Part shown: piece by piece, positions 31,087 to 40,808 of the stretch
How positions within the stretch are numbered: the stretch's first letter is position 1
Layout: the number at the start of each line of letters is the position of its first letter
From: Nemertoderma westbladi
Taxonomy: Eukaryota; Xenacoelomorpha; Nemertodermatida; Nemertodermatidae
Reading direction: 5' to 3'
DNA: 64,000 nt
Assembly: GCA_032718475.1 (NCBI GenBank)
Contig: JAUCBJ010004579.1
Location: 1 to 64,000 of the forward strand
Translations under genes and position numbers: made by a program
Notes under the pieces: model-generated
What the model saw: the letters and a program-made list of their open reading frames with translations, nothing else
Database searches by the model: none
What the model was told of the DNA's origin: nothing

Positions 31087-31394
31087 TATTTTTCAATGGG
31101 TTCATCTTTATTATTTCGCCACAAATACTGCTGATAACAATGCTGATCTGATACCAGTTTAGTTTGTAAAAACATCTTGCGTATATCTGCTACAAGAGCT
31201 ATAGGTTTTGTCCTGAAACAAAGTAAAATTTGAGCAATATCAGGTTGCAGAATAGGCCCAGGTAGTAGACAATCATTCAGTGAGTTTCCATTCTTGTCTT
31301 TGGTGCTTGCATTATAAACTATTCTAACTTTGGTAGAAGAGCTGCCTGGTTTATAAACTGGATGATGTGGAAGAAAGAACTGTTCACCATTCAT
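31041..31394 (-). CDS. BEL/Pao Pol: RT palm, frameshifted segment
   Basis: Reads FFLPHHPVYKPGSSSTKVRI, VYNASTKDKNGNSLNDCLLP and GPILQPDIAQILLCFRTKPI, then ALVADIRKMFLQTKL. These are RT motifs before the YVDD box (VYNAS, SLNDCLL-x-GP, D-I-x-KMF-x-Q). The open frame runs upstream without a stop to about 31503, where a one-base frameshift separates it from the protease segment; a second near 31080 separates it from the YVDD segment. In an intact element these three pieces are one Pol protein. Confidence 0.88.
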   Translation of the reverse strand: MNGEQFFLPHHPVYKPGSSSTKVRIVYNASTKDKNGNSLNDCLLPGPILQPDIAQILLCFRTKPIALVADIRKMFLQTKLVSDQHCYQQYLWRNNKDEPIEKYCMTVLILELVLVLI

Positions 31395-32371
31395 GAATTG
31401 TTCTTCTTCTTCAGCTGAAACTTTATGGGCAAATCCCTTTTCAACATAATCATTAATAGTCTCCCTATAAATCTGCTTCTCAACTTGAGATTTCTCCAGT
31501 GATCAAGTGATTCTAATAGTTTCTTAGCTCGATGGTAATTAGATACAAGAGTTGGTGCTTGAGGCTTGAAAGGTAGAGCAACAGAATAATGGCAGTTCTG
31601 GTCATCATAATTAAGTGAGATTTTGAACTGCTCCTCTGCCTCTCTTTCATCTTTGGTAAGCACCTTGGAAGAATTAACAATGCCAATTGTTTCTATATCC
31701 CAAAACCGTTCCATTGAATTCAACAGTTTTTCATTAATCCTGGTTTGGGTAATATAACATGACTTTGGTCTTGGTTTAATTCGCTTATTGCTAGTATCTG
31801 GGCCACAAACAACATATCCAAAGACTGTGGCCATAGCGCAAGGAAGTTTATTGTTAGAAGGGTGACGAATAATATCGCCAGTAATAAATTGAAAGAAATA
31901 ATCCATTCCAATTAAAATGTCCAGTTGTTCATAGCCATGTGGAAATTCGTCAGCAAAAAGTAGACCTTGCAGATGTGTACACTTTTCTAAATTAATAGCC
32001 AAGGGTTGAATTTCCTTACAGAAATCGGGAAATGACGCTGCCGTCATTTTAAAGTATAAACTTGAATCGGTTTTGGAACATAATCCAAACTCAACTATAT
32101 CTGCATATTCAACAATAGTTGATTTACCAAAACCTGTTACTTCCATTTCTTCAGTTGACACAATGTTCAGATCTAAAGATTGGGCAATACATTTTCGAAT
32201 AAAAGAAACTTGGGAAAAACTATCAAATCCCACACGCACTTCACAGGGAGTTCCATTATCTAATGGCATAAGCATTACCTTAGCTGTTGGAGTGATAAAT
32301 TGAGTTTTAAGGTCAGCCTTAACTCCAAGTGATATAGCTTGTGTTGTTACTTTATGACTACCAGAATTCAT
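31391..32371 (-). CDS. BEL/Pao Pol: aspartic protease and linker
   Basis: About 300 real residues. GFDSFSQVSFIRKCIAQSL matches the A17 protease active site (family pattern D-S/T-G-S-x-x-S-F-I), but the usual Gly is Phe (DSFS), an odd change beside the catalytic Asp. Later blocks (LDILIGMDYFFQFITGDI, TVFGYVVCGPD, FWDIETIGI) are the BEL peptidase/linker region. It starts at an ATG that overlaps the gag stop codon by one base (TAATG). Reading in a shifted frame just upstream gives HPLLH, a normal BEL continuation, so the overlap more likely reflects a frameshift than a natural start. The last 35 residues are out of frame. Confidence 0.85.
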   Translation of the reverse strand: MNSGSHKVTTQAISLGVKADLKTQFITPTAKVMLMPLDNGTPCEVRVGFDSFSQVSFIRKCIAQSLDLNIVSTEEMEVTGFGKSTIVEYADIVEFGLCSKTDSSLYFKMTAASFPDFCKEIQPLAINLEKCTHLQGLLFADEFPHGYEQLDILIGMDYFFQFITGDIIRHPSNNKLPCAMATVFGYVVCGPDTSNKRIKPRPKSCYITQTRINEKLLNSMERFWDIETIGIVNSSKVLTKDEREAEEQFKISLNYDDQNCHYSVALPFKPQAPTLVSNYHRAKKLLESLDHWRNLKLRSRFIGRLLMIMLKRDLPIKFQLKKKNNS

Positions 32372-34728
32372 TATAGCCTTCTTATCAACATGCAGTAAGG
32401 GATGGCTGGTCTACGACAGTCCTTCTTGATATGGTTCAAACCAGTACATAAAAAACATGCTCCCTTATCAGCAACTATTTGCCTTTTTTCAGCTGTGGTA
32501 GCTTGAATAAATTTATAACAAGATGATAAAAACCGACATTTTTTCTCACAAAGTGGACACTTGTATTCAACTTTAGCAGTACCTCTATCAGTATCCACTT
32601 TTGACTTGTCCCAGTTCTTAGAGTATGAACCAGATCCCTTAAATCCTTTTGGCTTAGTCCCACTATCAGACCCTACTGCTAATGTTTGAGAAGAAAACTT
32701 TCTATCCTTTTCTTTCAAAGGTTTTTTATCATCTTTATTATTATTATGAGTGTCTTTCTTATTGTATTCATCTCTCGTAACATCTTTCCGTGCTACCAGA
32801 GTTTGCAACCAAGAAATAAATTCCTCATATGTGGGCATTGCACCATCTATATGCTTGTCATCAACTTCCTTTTCCCATTCTTCCCGAATTTTTTCAGGGA
32901 ATAATGTTTCCATGGAAGATAGCAGAAAGTTGTCAACAGTTAAATGGTATTTAGATAGATCCAACATGACATTTTGTATTGAATCACATAACTTTCGCAA
33001 TGCAGAAATATTATCTTCATCAGTAACTTTTGAAAAGTTCTGAAGTTTTTTGATTAAATGTTTTACAACAATTCTTTCCTTGCCATAAAACTTTTTAACA
33101 CTTTCAAGAGCCAGTTTATAATTGTTCGCAGATATTTCCATATCAATAATACAGGTAGCAGCTTTTCCTACTAATGCCTTCTTTAAGTATGTCATTTTGT
33201 AGAAATTACTTACCTTGTCATTATTGCCTACTATAGCCTCGAATTTTGAAAACCAGCATGGAAATTCTGAATAGGAACCATCGAATTTTGGTATGTCTAC
33301 ACCACTAGGTAGACCACCTCGCATTCGTTCCACTTTATCGGCATCACGCTTCACTTGGGTAAATGTTTTATAGCGACCTATTGCTTGACGAAGACTATTT
33401 ATGTCCTCCAGCAGTTCTGAATGACGTTGATCAATTTTTGTTATTGCAGATTTACACATTTTATGTGTAATAAATCCTTCACACTGTTCGAGACGTTTTT
33501 CTATAGAACGTAGATCGAAATCTAGTGCATTTGGATCCTTTTCATCTTCAGAGAGTTCATTTACTCTCCTAACAGCTAACCAACAGGGTTTAGCTAGACG
33601 AATATATTCATCAATTTGATTTGATTCCTCAATATCTTGTTTCCTCTGAAACATCACTGAGTTTATTCTGTGCTTCAATTGTCTAAACCGGTGTTTAAAC
33701 TGCTGAAAATCTACAAATAAATCATTTTTAAGTTCCTCATTTTCCAATGAAAACAGACGCTTGTTTACAAATTTATCAGCATCCTGTAGTTCCTCAGTAG
33801 CATCATCAATACGATGCTGCCAAACATGCACATCCATTTCATAAGGATCAATATCAAAATCCATTTCTGCATATAATTCTTGAAGATGGGACATTATTGA
33901 CCTAAATTTATTCTCAATTGATTCAGCTGAATTGGATACAGAGGATAAACCACCAGAATCATTTAAAGGAGATCCCCCTTGCCCATTAATTGGAGAGGAT
34001 GTACGTTGGGGTTGGGGTTTTCTGTTAATTGTTTGAAACAACAACAGTAAATCTCTGCGATCCTGTTCCCTCCGATCTCGTTTGAACAACAACAGTAAAT
34101 CTCTGCGATCCTGTTCCCTCCGATCTCGTTCTCGACGTTCTCTTTGTTCATCCAGCTGCATTTGCATATTGAAGAATTGGGTCATCATAGCTGATTCCAG
34201 CGGCCCGGTACCGGTAGCAGGTCCGGTACCGGTAGCAGGTCCGGTACCGGTAGCAGGTCCGGCACCGGTGGCAGGTCCGGCACCGGTGGCAGGTCCGGCA
34301 CCGGTGGCAGGTCCGGCACCGGTGGCAGGTCCGGCACCGGCAGCAATCGCATCGAATTCAGTTGTAGGCCCACCCGTTGCAATAGATAGTGGATTTGCTG
34401 CAATAGATGGTGGATGCGCTAAGGGATCAATAATATTATATGGACTACGTTGGATTGGTGAGAAAACCTGGCTCAAATTGTAACCAGGTCGCTCAGTGGA
34501 TTGCGAATCTGCAAATCCAAAATTAAAGTTGTCAATATCGTCATTACTTTGGTCTGAGGCGAGGAAGACTCTCAAGCGATTCCGTTTTTCTCCAGTAGTT
34601 CCGGAACACAAGAGACCTCTCTCTTCCAAACAACGATCCAACTCCAATGGCGTCAGATTGCCAATGTCTTCCAGAGCGGGTAAATCAGCCCGTCTGTCTG
34701 ACTTCAGATAATATGGTGACTGCGCCAT
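32371..34728 (-). CDS. BEL/Pao Gag polyprotein with SAP-like N-terminus
   Basis: 785 residues. N-terminal LTPLELDRCLEERGLLCSG with EKRNRLRVFL resembles a SAP DNA-binding motif (residues about 25-60). Then a Ser/Pro linker, a run of about nine A-T-G-x-G-P hexapeptides (residues about 130-176), a 16-residue basic direct repeat (RDRREQDRRDLLLLF twice), coiled-coil-like DUF1759-type capsid with KFDGSYSEFPCWFSKFEAIV near 480, and zinc-binding Cys clusters CPLCEKKC and CFLCTGLNHIKKDC near 726-770. Gag forms the cytoplasmic particle. No stop within the frame. Confidence 0.9.
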   Translation of the reverse strand: MAQSPYYLKSDRRADLPALEDIGNLTPLELDRCLEERGLLCSGTTGEKRNRLRVFLASDQSNDDIDNFNFGFADSQSTERPGYNLSQVFSPIQRSPYNIIDPLAHPPSIAANPLSIATGGPTTEFDAIAAGAGPATGAGPATGAGPATGAGPATGAGPATGTGPATGTGPATGTGPLESAMMTQFFNMQMQLDEQRERRERDRREQDRRDLLLLFKRDRREQDRRDLLLLFQTINRKPQPQRTSSPINGQGGSPLNDSGGLSSVSNSAESIENKFRSIMSHLQELYAEMDFDIDPYEMDVHVWQHRIDDATEELQDADKFVNKRLFSLENEELKNDLFVDFQQFKHRFRQLKHRINSVMFQRKQDIEESNQIDEYIRLAKPCWLAVRRVNELSEDEKDPNALDFDLRSIEKRLEQCEGFITHKMCKSAITKIDQRHSELLEDINSLRQAIGRYKTFTQVKRDADKVERMRGGLPSGVDIPKFDGSYSEFPCWFSKFEAIVGNNDKVSNFYKMTYLKKALVGKAATCIIDMEISANNYKLALESVKKFYGKERIVVKHLIKKLQNFSKVTDEDNISALRKLCDSIQNVMLDLSKYHLTVDNFLLSSMETLFPEKIREEWEKEVDDKHIDGAMPTYEEFISWLQTLVARKDVTRDEYNKKDTHNNNKDDKKPLKEKDRKFSSQTLAVGSDSGTKPKGFKGSGSYSKNWDKSKVDTDRGTAKVEYKCPLCEKKCRFLSSCYKFIQATTAEKRQIVADKGACFLCTGLNHIKKDCRRPAIPYCMLIRRL
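34200..34350 (-). repeat. 18-bp minisatellite in gag (about nine copies)
   Basis: Units of ggtaccggtagcaggtcc and the variant ggcaccggtggcaggtcc. The period is a multiple of 3, so the coding frame is kept and gives A-T-G-x-G-P repeats. A 48-bp coding duplication lies just beside it (about 34035-34130). Confidence 0.92.
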
Positions 34729-34930
34729 ATTATTACCAGTTTAGTACCGGTACCGTACCGTTAAGAAGTAGGCCTAACGGAAACGGCCCACAATAAAAAT
34801 AAACTGCAGGTCCAGATACTTCAATTAAAAAGAAACCGGTATCCGTATCATTAGGAAGTAGGCTTGACGGAAGCGGATTGCAGCAAAATAAACTGACTAG
34901 TTAATATCAATAACATTAGTTACTTGTGAA

Positions 34931-35391
34931 TGTATCGAGTTTGATAAAACTCATTTTATTAATGAAAGTAAAATCCAAGAAAAGTCATACTTGTCAACCA
35001 TTCAGTCTATAATCAGTTATATTTAATTGTTACATCTGTACATTCAGACATTTGACCATGAATCTACCGTTTGATGATGCGATGCTGATGCTAATGTTCA
35101 CAAGTATTGACACATTTACATATTAACTATAAACCGGTAACTATTGCAGTTTGCAAAAATATATATGCCTGTAGGAATTATTTCCCGCTAGCGGTAACAT
35201 TATAGTGCTGCACAGTACAGCAGTTTGTAGGCTACGGTAGTGCAGTAAGTAGGCCTAAAACCAATAACAGTTAATAACCCTACAACATCAGATACAAGAT
35301 CATTATACTGCATAGCTAATAATAATAATCGGGTTTTTTAATAGTCCGCCCAGATGAAGTTTTAATCGGTCCACTATCAGACTCTGCTACA
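34931..35391 (-). repeat. BEL/Pao 5' LTR
   Basis: 461 bp; TG...CA ends; 5-bp duplication cccat at 35392-35396. The promoter is expected here, reading to the left; no clear TATA box was chosen. Confidence 0.95.
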
Positions 35392-35396
35392 CCCAT

Positions 35397-36490
35397 ACAA
35401 GTGTAAGAATTAAGCTCTCTCTGGCCTGTACATTTCCTTACAATCTAAAACAATAATTTATTGTTGAATTTATTATAATTAGATGCCCTTTAGGGCTTCT
35501 TGCTGTCAAAAAACATCTGTTTGTTTGTTTGTCTGTGTGTGTGCGTGCACGCACATTGATATTGGCTTGGTAGAGAACGTGTTTTACATGTTGGGATGTC
35601 AAGTATATGTGCATCTTCTTTCAATCCAATATTCCACTAATAAAGCAGTCAGCTGTAATCACAACAGCTGTCGGGCAGACTTATATTGATAAATATTTTA
35701 TTAATGAAACCATTATTGAGAGAAAGCGCCCATTGTTCTGGTTTCGTAGAATATTATTATTAGGATACATGCATATTATATGCTTATATTAAATTGGTTG
35801 CTTCATAGTGATGCCGGATTTGGATATGGTTAAATATTTGTTTATCTTTTCGCTTCAGAAACCGAATTAAGACTTAGTTTTTTCGGTTTTTTGTCTTATA
35901 GACGGTCTTCTTATAGTCTTCTTTTTAGTCTTATCTGGGAGGATAAGTCATTCCAGAATCCGACAAGGTTGCACACAGTTGACCGAGTCCTGTCATTTTG
36001 TTTGTGAAAGTTATAAAGATAATATTATGATTGGCCAGAATGGCCAAGAAATCATATCATATGTTTTCATAAGTTGTTGCATTACTTGGTTTCCTGTTAA
36101 AAAATTAAATATAGCATTAGTGGGAGCAAGGACTTTGGTGGGGGGGGGGGGGGGGGGGGGGGGGTCTGAATAACTATGGTTTAATAATACTATAAGTTCA
36201 GTGTTATAAAGGATGACTATTAGGACGTAGTGGTCTGGCTAAGTGTTTGTAGTGCCATAATAAGGTTTTATTAACATTAAGTAAGTTATCTCACATTTTA
36301 TCACAGGGTCTATCTGAGATTTATAGGGTAGGCCTATGCTTACTAAATGGGATTCTGTCCACTACATGTATATTGGATTTTTAAGGTTACTGGTTTGCTT
36401 TGCCTCCGGGATGACTTGGTGATGGGGTTATTGACTATTGTAGCTCGGGCTTATAAGGTATGTTCTATAAGAGTCTTCAATAAATATATT
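35397..36490. other. Gap without recognised genes
   Basis: No supported gene. A long G homopolymer (about 23) lies near 36141-36163. Confidence 0.45.
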
Positions 36491-36697
36491 TTTAATGTAA
36501 ATAGGACAATATGATAATGCTCTCCATAGCGTAAAATATATTACAGTGTTATAGAAACCACTATAACCCCGTATGCCTGGCCCAGGCTGTTATTTAATAA
36601 TAAAAAGTGAATTGTTGTGGGGTGAGTGACGCGTTAAATTAAATATATAATGTAAATAGGACAATGTGATAATGATCTCCATAGCGAAAAATATAAA

Positions 36698-36785
36698 CCG
36701 GCCCTATTGGGGCTCGAACCCGGTACCTAGGTTTAAAACTTCTGGTTATCATCAGCCGGGTGAGTGTACTGAGCTACCAGGCCGG
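36698..36785 (-). repeat. tRNA-like unit 1 (SINE-type head or tRNA pseudogene)
   Basis: On the minus strand a 6-bp end stem ccggcc/ggccgg, an A-box-like ggtagctcagtacactc and a B box ggttcgagccc are seen. The interior is too long and poorly paired for a working tRNA. The best reading is a tRNA-derived repeat with a possible RNA polymerase III promoter. Confidence 0.55.
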
Positions 36786-37071
36786 ATGAATATTTCGCTA
36801 TGGAGTAGGAGATCATATTTAGGCTAACTAATGACTCAAAGGAAAGTACAACTTCGTTATTCCCGTGCTCTGCCAGAAATGGCAACCATGTCTCAAAGAA
36901 TAACTATTATACAGTGTTGTAGAAACCACTGTAACCCCGTATGCCTGGCCCTGGCCCAGGCTGTTAATTAATAATAATAAGTGAATTGTCGTGGGGTGAG
37001 TGACACGGTGAATTAAATATATAATGTAAATAGGACAATATGATAATGCTCACCATAGTGAAATATATCAA

Positions 37072-37159
37072 CCAGCCCTATTGGGGCTCGAACCCGGTAC
37101 CTAGGTTTCAAACTTCTGGTTATCAGCAGCTGGGTGAGTGTACTGTGCTACCAGGCCGG
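37072..37159 (-). repeat. tRNA-like unit 2
   Basis: Second copy of the same 88-bp unit with about eight changes; the B box ggttcgagccc is unchanged and one end stem is slightly mispaired. Confidence 0.55.
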
Positions 37160-37168
37160 ATGAACCTG

Positions 37169-37870
37169 ATGATCCGAGATGCGAAGAGACCGCAAACAAA
37201 TTTTGAATTTTTGCAAGGAAAACCTGAGGGTTCCATTCGTACTCAACCGATTAGTTTTGGAAGGGGGTCCACTGTCATCTGTATTTTATGGTTCCGAATC
37301 ATGGTTCATAAAAGATCTTAAATCTATTAACCGGCTCTACTTGAGTATGGTAAAGTGTCTGCTGGGCGTGTGCATCCAAACGGGCAACGACTTGTGTCTG
37401 ATAGAACTTGGAATGCGAAGTGCTGAAGCGAGAGTAAGCGAGAAAGCGAGCTTCCTAGCTAGAATGAAAAAAACATCTGATAAGAAAACACCATATTTTG
37501 AGGTTTCGGATATTTGTAGTGAGGCGAACACTGCGGGGTACAGGTTCTTGCAAAATTCAGAGAGCCGCTGCTGTGAACTCCAAGGTGGCTGATCTTTTGA
37601 GATCCAAACCTCAATCTACTAAGTACCAGACGTACTACTGGTTACTGAACCCAACGGGAGCGGTTCACCCAGTCTATAGGACTCGTAATTATATTTCAGA
37701 TAATCTCCGCATATCGTTCACTCGTTTACGCTTAATCTCCCACAGCCTCCGCATAGAAAAAGGGCGATGGGGCCGACCTAGGGTCTACCTAGAGAAGACC
37801 ATGTGTGTTCTTGCTACTTATCGCTACAGGACGAGGCTCATGCTGTTCTAGAATGCCCTATCACTAACGG
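37169..37870 (+). pseudogene. LINE 3' coding relic (C-terminal end of a non-LTR ORF2)
   Basis: Readable with one frame change near 37590: GGPLSSVFYGSESWFIKDLK, SINRLYLSMVKCLLGVCIQT, NDLCLIELGMRSAEARV, then LRISFTRLRLISHSLRIEKG and, past the last stop, QDEAHAVLECP. The pattern YG-ESW, LLGV-x-x-x-T-x-x-DLC-x-IELG and the closing Cys/His cluster with E-x-H-x-LECP is the usual C-terminal third of many animal LINE ORF2 proteins. The RT core and endonuclease are absent. Not the RTE family seen elsewhere in the window. Confidence 0.65.
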
Positions 37871-38169
37871 GTTATGATAACCTCAACGCGTTTTTCGAGT
37901 TGAGTGATTTACTTAAAATGTGTAAAGTTATAAACGAGGTAGTTGATCTATCAAGTAATTAGCGAAATTAGTAGTGAGGGATTATAATGAGGTGTGGTAT
38001 TGAGGTTTCCAGTTTAGTTAATTCTGTTAGAGTAGTTTTTAGGTTATAATGTTAGTGCGTTTTATCAGTTCTTTTCAGGTTTTGTTATACTCTATGTCGA
38101 TATTACCAGGGACAATTAATTATTAATGTGCAGTTTAATATCTTGGTGTCCAATATCTAATTGTCAATA
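37871..38169. other. Short gap, nothing recognised
   Basis: AT-rich, no feature supported; probably 3' tail of the LINE relic. Confidence 0.4.
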
Positions 38170-38289
38170 AAATATATATAGAGCTTTCGCTTATCAGTAT
38201 CGGTAATGGTAGCCCCAATTCCACAATGGCAGATCCATTTTGTCTTACTATGTTCAACATAAAGATTCAAATTATTTAGTTCATCAGTA

Positions 38290-38745
38290 AGGAGATGTCT
38301 TAAACAAGTGTCTTAAGTTTTTCCGAGGTCTCGGCGCAGAGAAGAAAATCGTCGGCATAAGACACAATACCGAGCCACATCGGAGTTATATTGAACCCAG
38401 TACCATCATCATTCATATTGTACATCATTTGTGTACAAGAAAAATAATAAGGGCGATGATAAGGATCCTTATGTAACTGCTTTGATAAGGTGTGTCCCAT
38501 CCCTATCAATATAGTGGCTGAATTTCAGAAATGCCATTGTACATGTGTAATAAGTGTATAGAGTAAAGTATATGCGGATTAAAACGTGTTTTAACAACTT
38601 GTGGAACAACAATATATGGCCAACATTATCAAAAGCTCCTATGTCGATCTGGCATTGTCTTAGTTATTGACAGTCTTAGCTTTGAAAAAATTCAAAAATT
38701 ACATGGATTGGTCTTCGTATTCCCCACCCTCCTCTTAATATTATC
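38290..38745 (-). pseudogene. LINE reverse transcriptase relic (YADD-type)
   Basis: The minus-strand frame 38509-38300 ends YYFSCTQMMYNMNDDGTGFN, then WLGIVSYADDFLLCAETSEK; SYADDFLL is an RT catalytic box. Upstream, with frame changes, AFDNVGHILLFHKLLKHVLI can be read near 38600-38640, corresponding to the first catalytic region. Too short for clade assignment. It may belong to the same family as the relic at 37169-37870 in opposite orientation. Confidence 0.6.
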
Positions 38746-38771
38746 AGTGATAATTGACTTTTAAAGCCTGC

Positions 38772-38905
38772 AGGCTGGTGTCCTCAGCAGTTAGAGCCCA
38801 GCAGTGACTCCCATAAAGGAGTACTGGAACTACTATGCACTAAATAAGCGGACCTAAGTTTCATATGAATTCTGTGTGATTTCAAAATCATGTCTATCCA
38901 GGTGA
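38772..38905 (-). pseudogene. Small RTE relic
   Basis: Contains tgtcctcagcagttagagcc, gtactggaactact and taagcggacctaagtttc, matching copy 1 at about 2090-2230 with small gaps. No coding capacity remains. Confidence 0.8.
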
Positions 38906-38959
38906 ATGTGAAAATAACAGAACCCCTAAAGGGACATGGGTTTTCCCTTTTTTTATAAG

Positions 38960-39245
38960 TCCAGCCCGGAGATATTATCTCCGGCCCAGAGATACAAAGT
39001 CCGGCACAGAAATACTATCTCAAGCCCTGAGATACTATCTCAGACCCGGAGATACTATCTCAACCTCAGGCCCTGAGATACTATATCAGGCTGGAGATAC
39101 TACTAAGTCAAGCCTGGTGATATGGCCCGGAGACACTAAGTCCGGCACGGAGATACTATCTCAAGCCCGGAGTTACTATCTCAGGCTGGAGATACTATCT
39201 CAGGCCTGGAGATACTACTATGCCGAGCCTGGAGATGCTAATATT
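38960..39245 (+). repeat. Degenerate short tandem repeat (gagatactatctca unit)
   Basis: About a dozen loose copies of a 19-25 bp unit built on cccggagatactatctcag. Non-coding. Confidence 0.85.
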
Positions 39246-40347
39246 TTAAATCCTCATTAAATTCCGCTCTATTGTAGACGTAATAAAAAAAATTCTGACC
39301 CCTGAAATTGATGACCTGAAATTCAGGTCATCGATAATGAGGTGGCCAAGTCATCGATTGGGTGGCCAGGGATAGTGACACATTGATTTAGCAGACCCCA
39401 AAAAATGATGCCTTTCACATTGCCATCCTCGATATTTTTGTCACTGCTGCTGCTGATCCTTATGGATTGTGTTTTTGGGTGTTGTGGTTGTTGCGTTTGC
39501 ACCTGCCTCTGTTCTTGGTAGGAAGAAATGCAGAACTAGAAGTCGAGAGGGAAACCTATTCACAATCCGATGCAGGTGGGATCTTTGGTAATCTTGGTGA
39601 GATTTTTGGTGTGGTGATCTGAGTGGAGATGGAAATTTGCACAATTATTAATTTTTATTGTTTAATTTAGTTAATTATTAGTTATCTTTAATTAATTATT
39701 AGTTATTTAGGTAAGTTATATTATATATATGCCTCGTTTCTTATAAGAATTAAGAATTGTTGCGGTCACAATGCATCCATTCAGCGTATTTATGACTGTA
39801 ATTTGTTGTGTTGGAATTGTTAACAATATCATCATTTTATACACTGTTGCAAGTTCATCCTTGTTGCGCTCCAAAAGTTTTGCTGTATTTTTACTGCTGT
39901 TGGCATTCGCTGATGGACAACATGTGATTTCTTTGATAATCTACAACGAATCTTACGGCAATAGTTTAATCATAACTGATGTTCCTGAAACATTTAGCTT
40001 TTGGGTAATATTTTTATGTTATATATTAAATACTTGGAAATGGAGTAGCAGCTACATATCTATTGGAATGACGGCGGCGATAACAGTGGAGCGTTTCATT
40101 GCTACATATTGGCCTATCTTATATCACAATAAATGGCGTTTAGCACACACAGTTGTTTTGTGTGTATTAGCTTATGGGCTTGGTTTTGGTATTATAATGG
40201 GTTCTCATTTTGATGGCTATGAAGCAAAATATGATCTTGTTTACCACCCAGTTCTAAATGTTACAAATATTTTTTACACCTGTATTTTACACTATCAACG
40301 TATCCTCAATTGGGGCATATCTTGGGTGCTCTGGGAAGCAGTTATAC

Positions 40348-40586
40348 CGCCAATAAGTGGTAAGAGGTAATACTCCAATATGCAATAGGTGAAAACACAA
40401 CAGGTAAGACAGTAAGGCCTGAAGGTATATTGGTAATGCAATGCAGCAGTAGTGTTGCTCAAGCGTCAACTGACAGACGTACCGGTAAGATGAAGAAACC
40501 AAAACCGTAAGGCCAGATAAGTCCATGCCAAAACTAAACTACATGTAGTAATACATAAACAGACATGAGGCCAAAGGCCCATGGCG
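40348..40586 (-). repeat. Ty3-type 3' LTR
   Basis: 239 bp; identical to 46149-46387 except gcaatgcagc versus gcaatacagc near 40440. Confidence 0.92.
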
Positions 40587-40808
40587 CAACTAGTTTTTTT
40601 TCCTGTTCTTAGGTTTCAGTTCGTAAATCTATAATACGGTTACACTAAGAACTACAAAGTTTGGATTAATACATGTTTATACATGCTACAGTTAGCACGA
40701 TTATTTATACGCATAAAATTATCTACTAATTGTTCAATAATACTTATAATTGTATAATACGTATTGTTCTATTTGATACTGGATGCTTCAGAACATGAGA
40801 GTGATAAG

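Larger units (their letters stand above)
27189..35391 (-). mobile_element. BEL/Pao LTR retrotransposon
   Basis: Two 461-bp LTRs (27189-27649 and 34931-35391) that begin TG and end CA and differ at a single base. They are flanked by a 5-bp duplication cccat at 27184-27188 and 35392-35396. Transcription order on the minus strand is gag, aspartic protease, RT, RNase H, integrase. No canonical TGG-starting primer-binding site is visible right after the 5' LTR. A 432-bp LINE fragment is inserted in the pol 3' region. The one-base LTR difference points to a recent insertion. Confidence 0.95.
36547..37165 (+). repeat. Two imperfect copies of a ~245-bp repeat with tRNA-like ends
   Basis: 36547-36790 and 36912-37165 share gtatgcctggcccaggctgt, gtgaattgt-gtggggtgagtg, taatgtaaataggacaat and end with the same tRNA-like 88 bp. 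Another partial copy of the middle part is near 36490-36530. Confidence 0.8.

Noticed and set aside
34082-34483. Plus-strand ORF with P-V-A-G repeats opposite gag
   Set aside because: Antisense shadow of the in-frame 18-bp minisatellite in the BEL/Pao gag.
36698-36785. Functional tRNA gene
   Set aside because: Too long, poor D-arm and T-stem pairing, and present twice inside a larger repeat; called a tRNA-like repeat instead.
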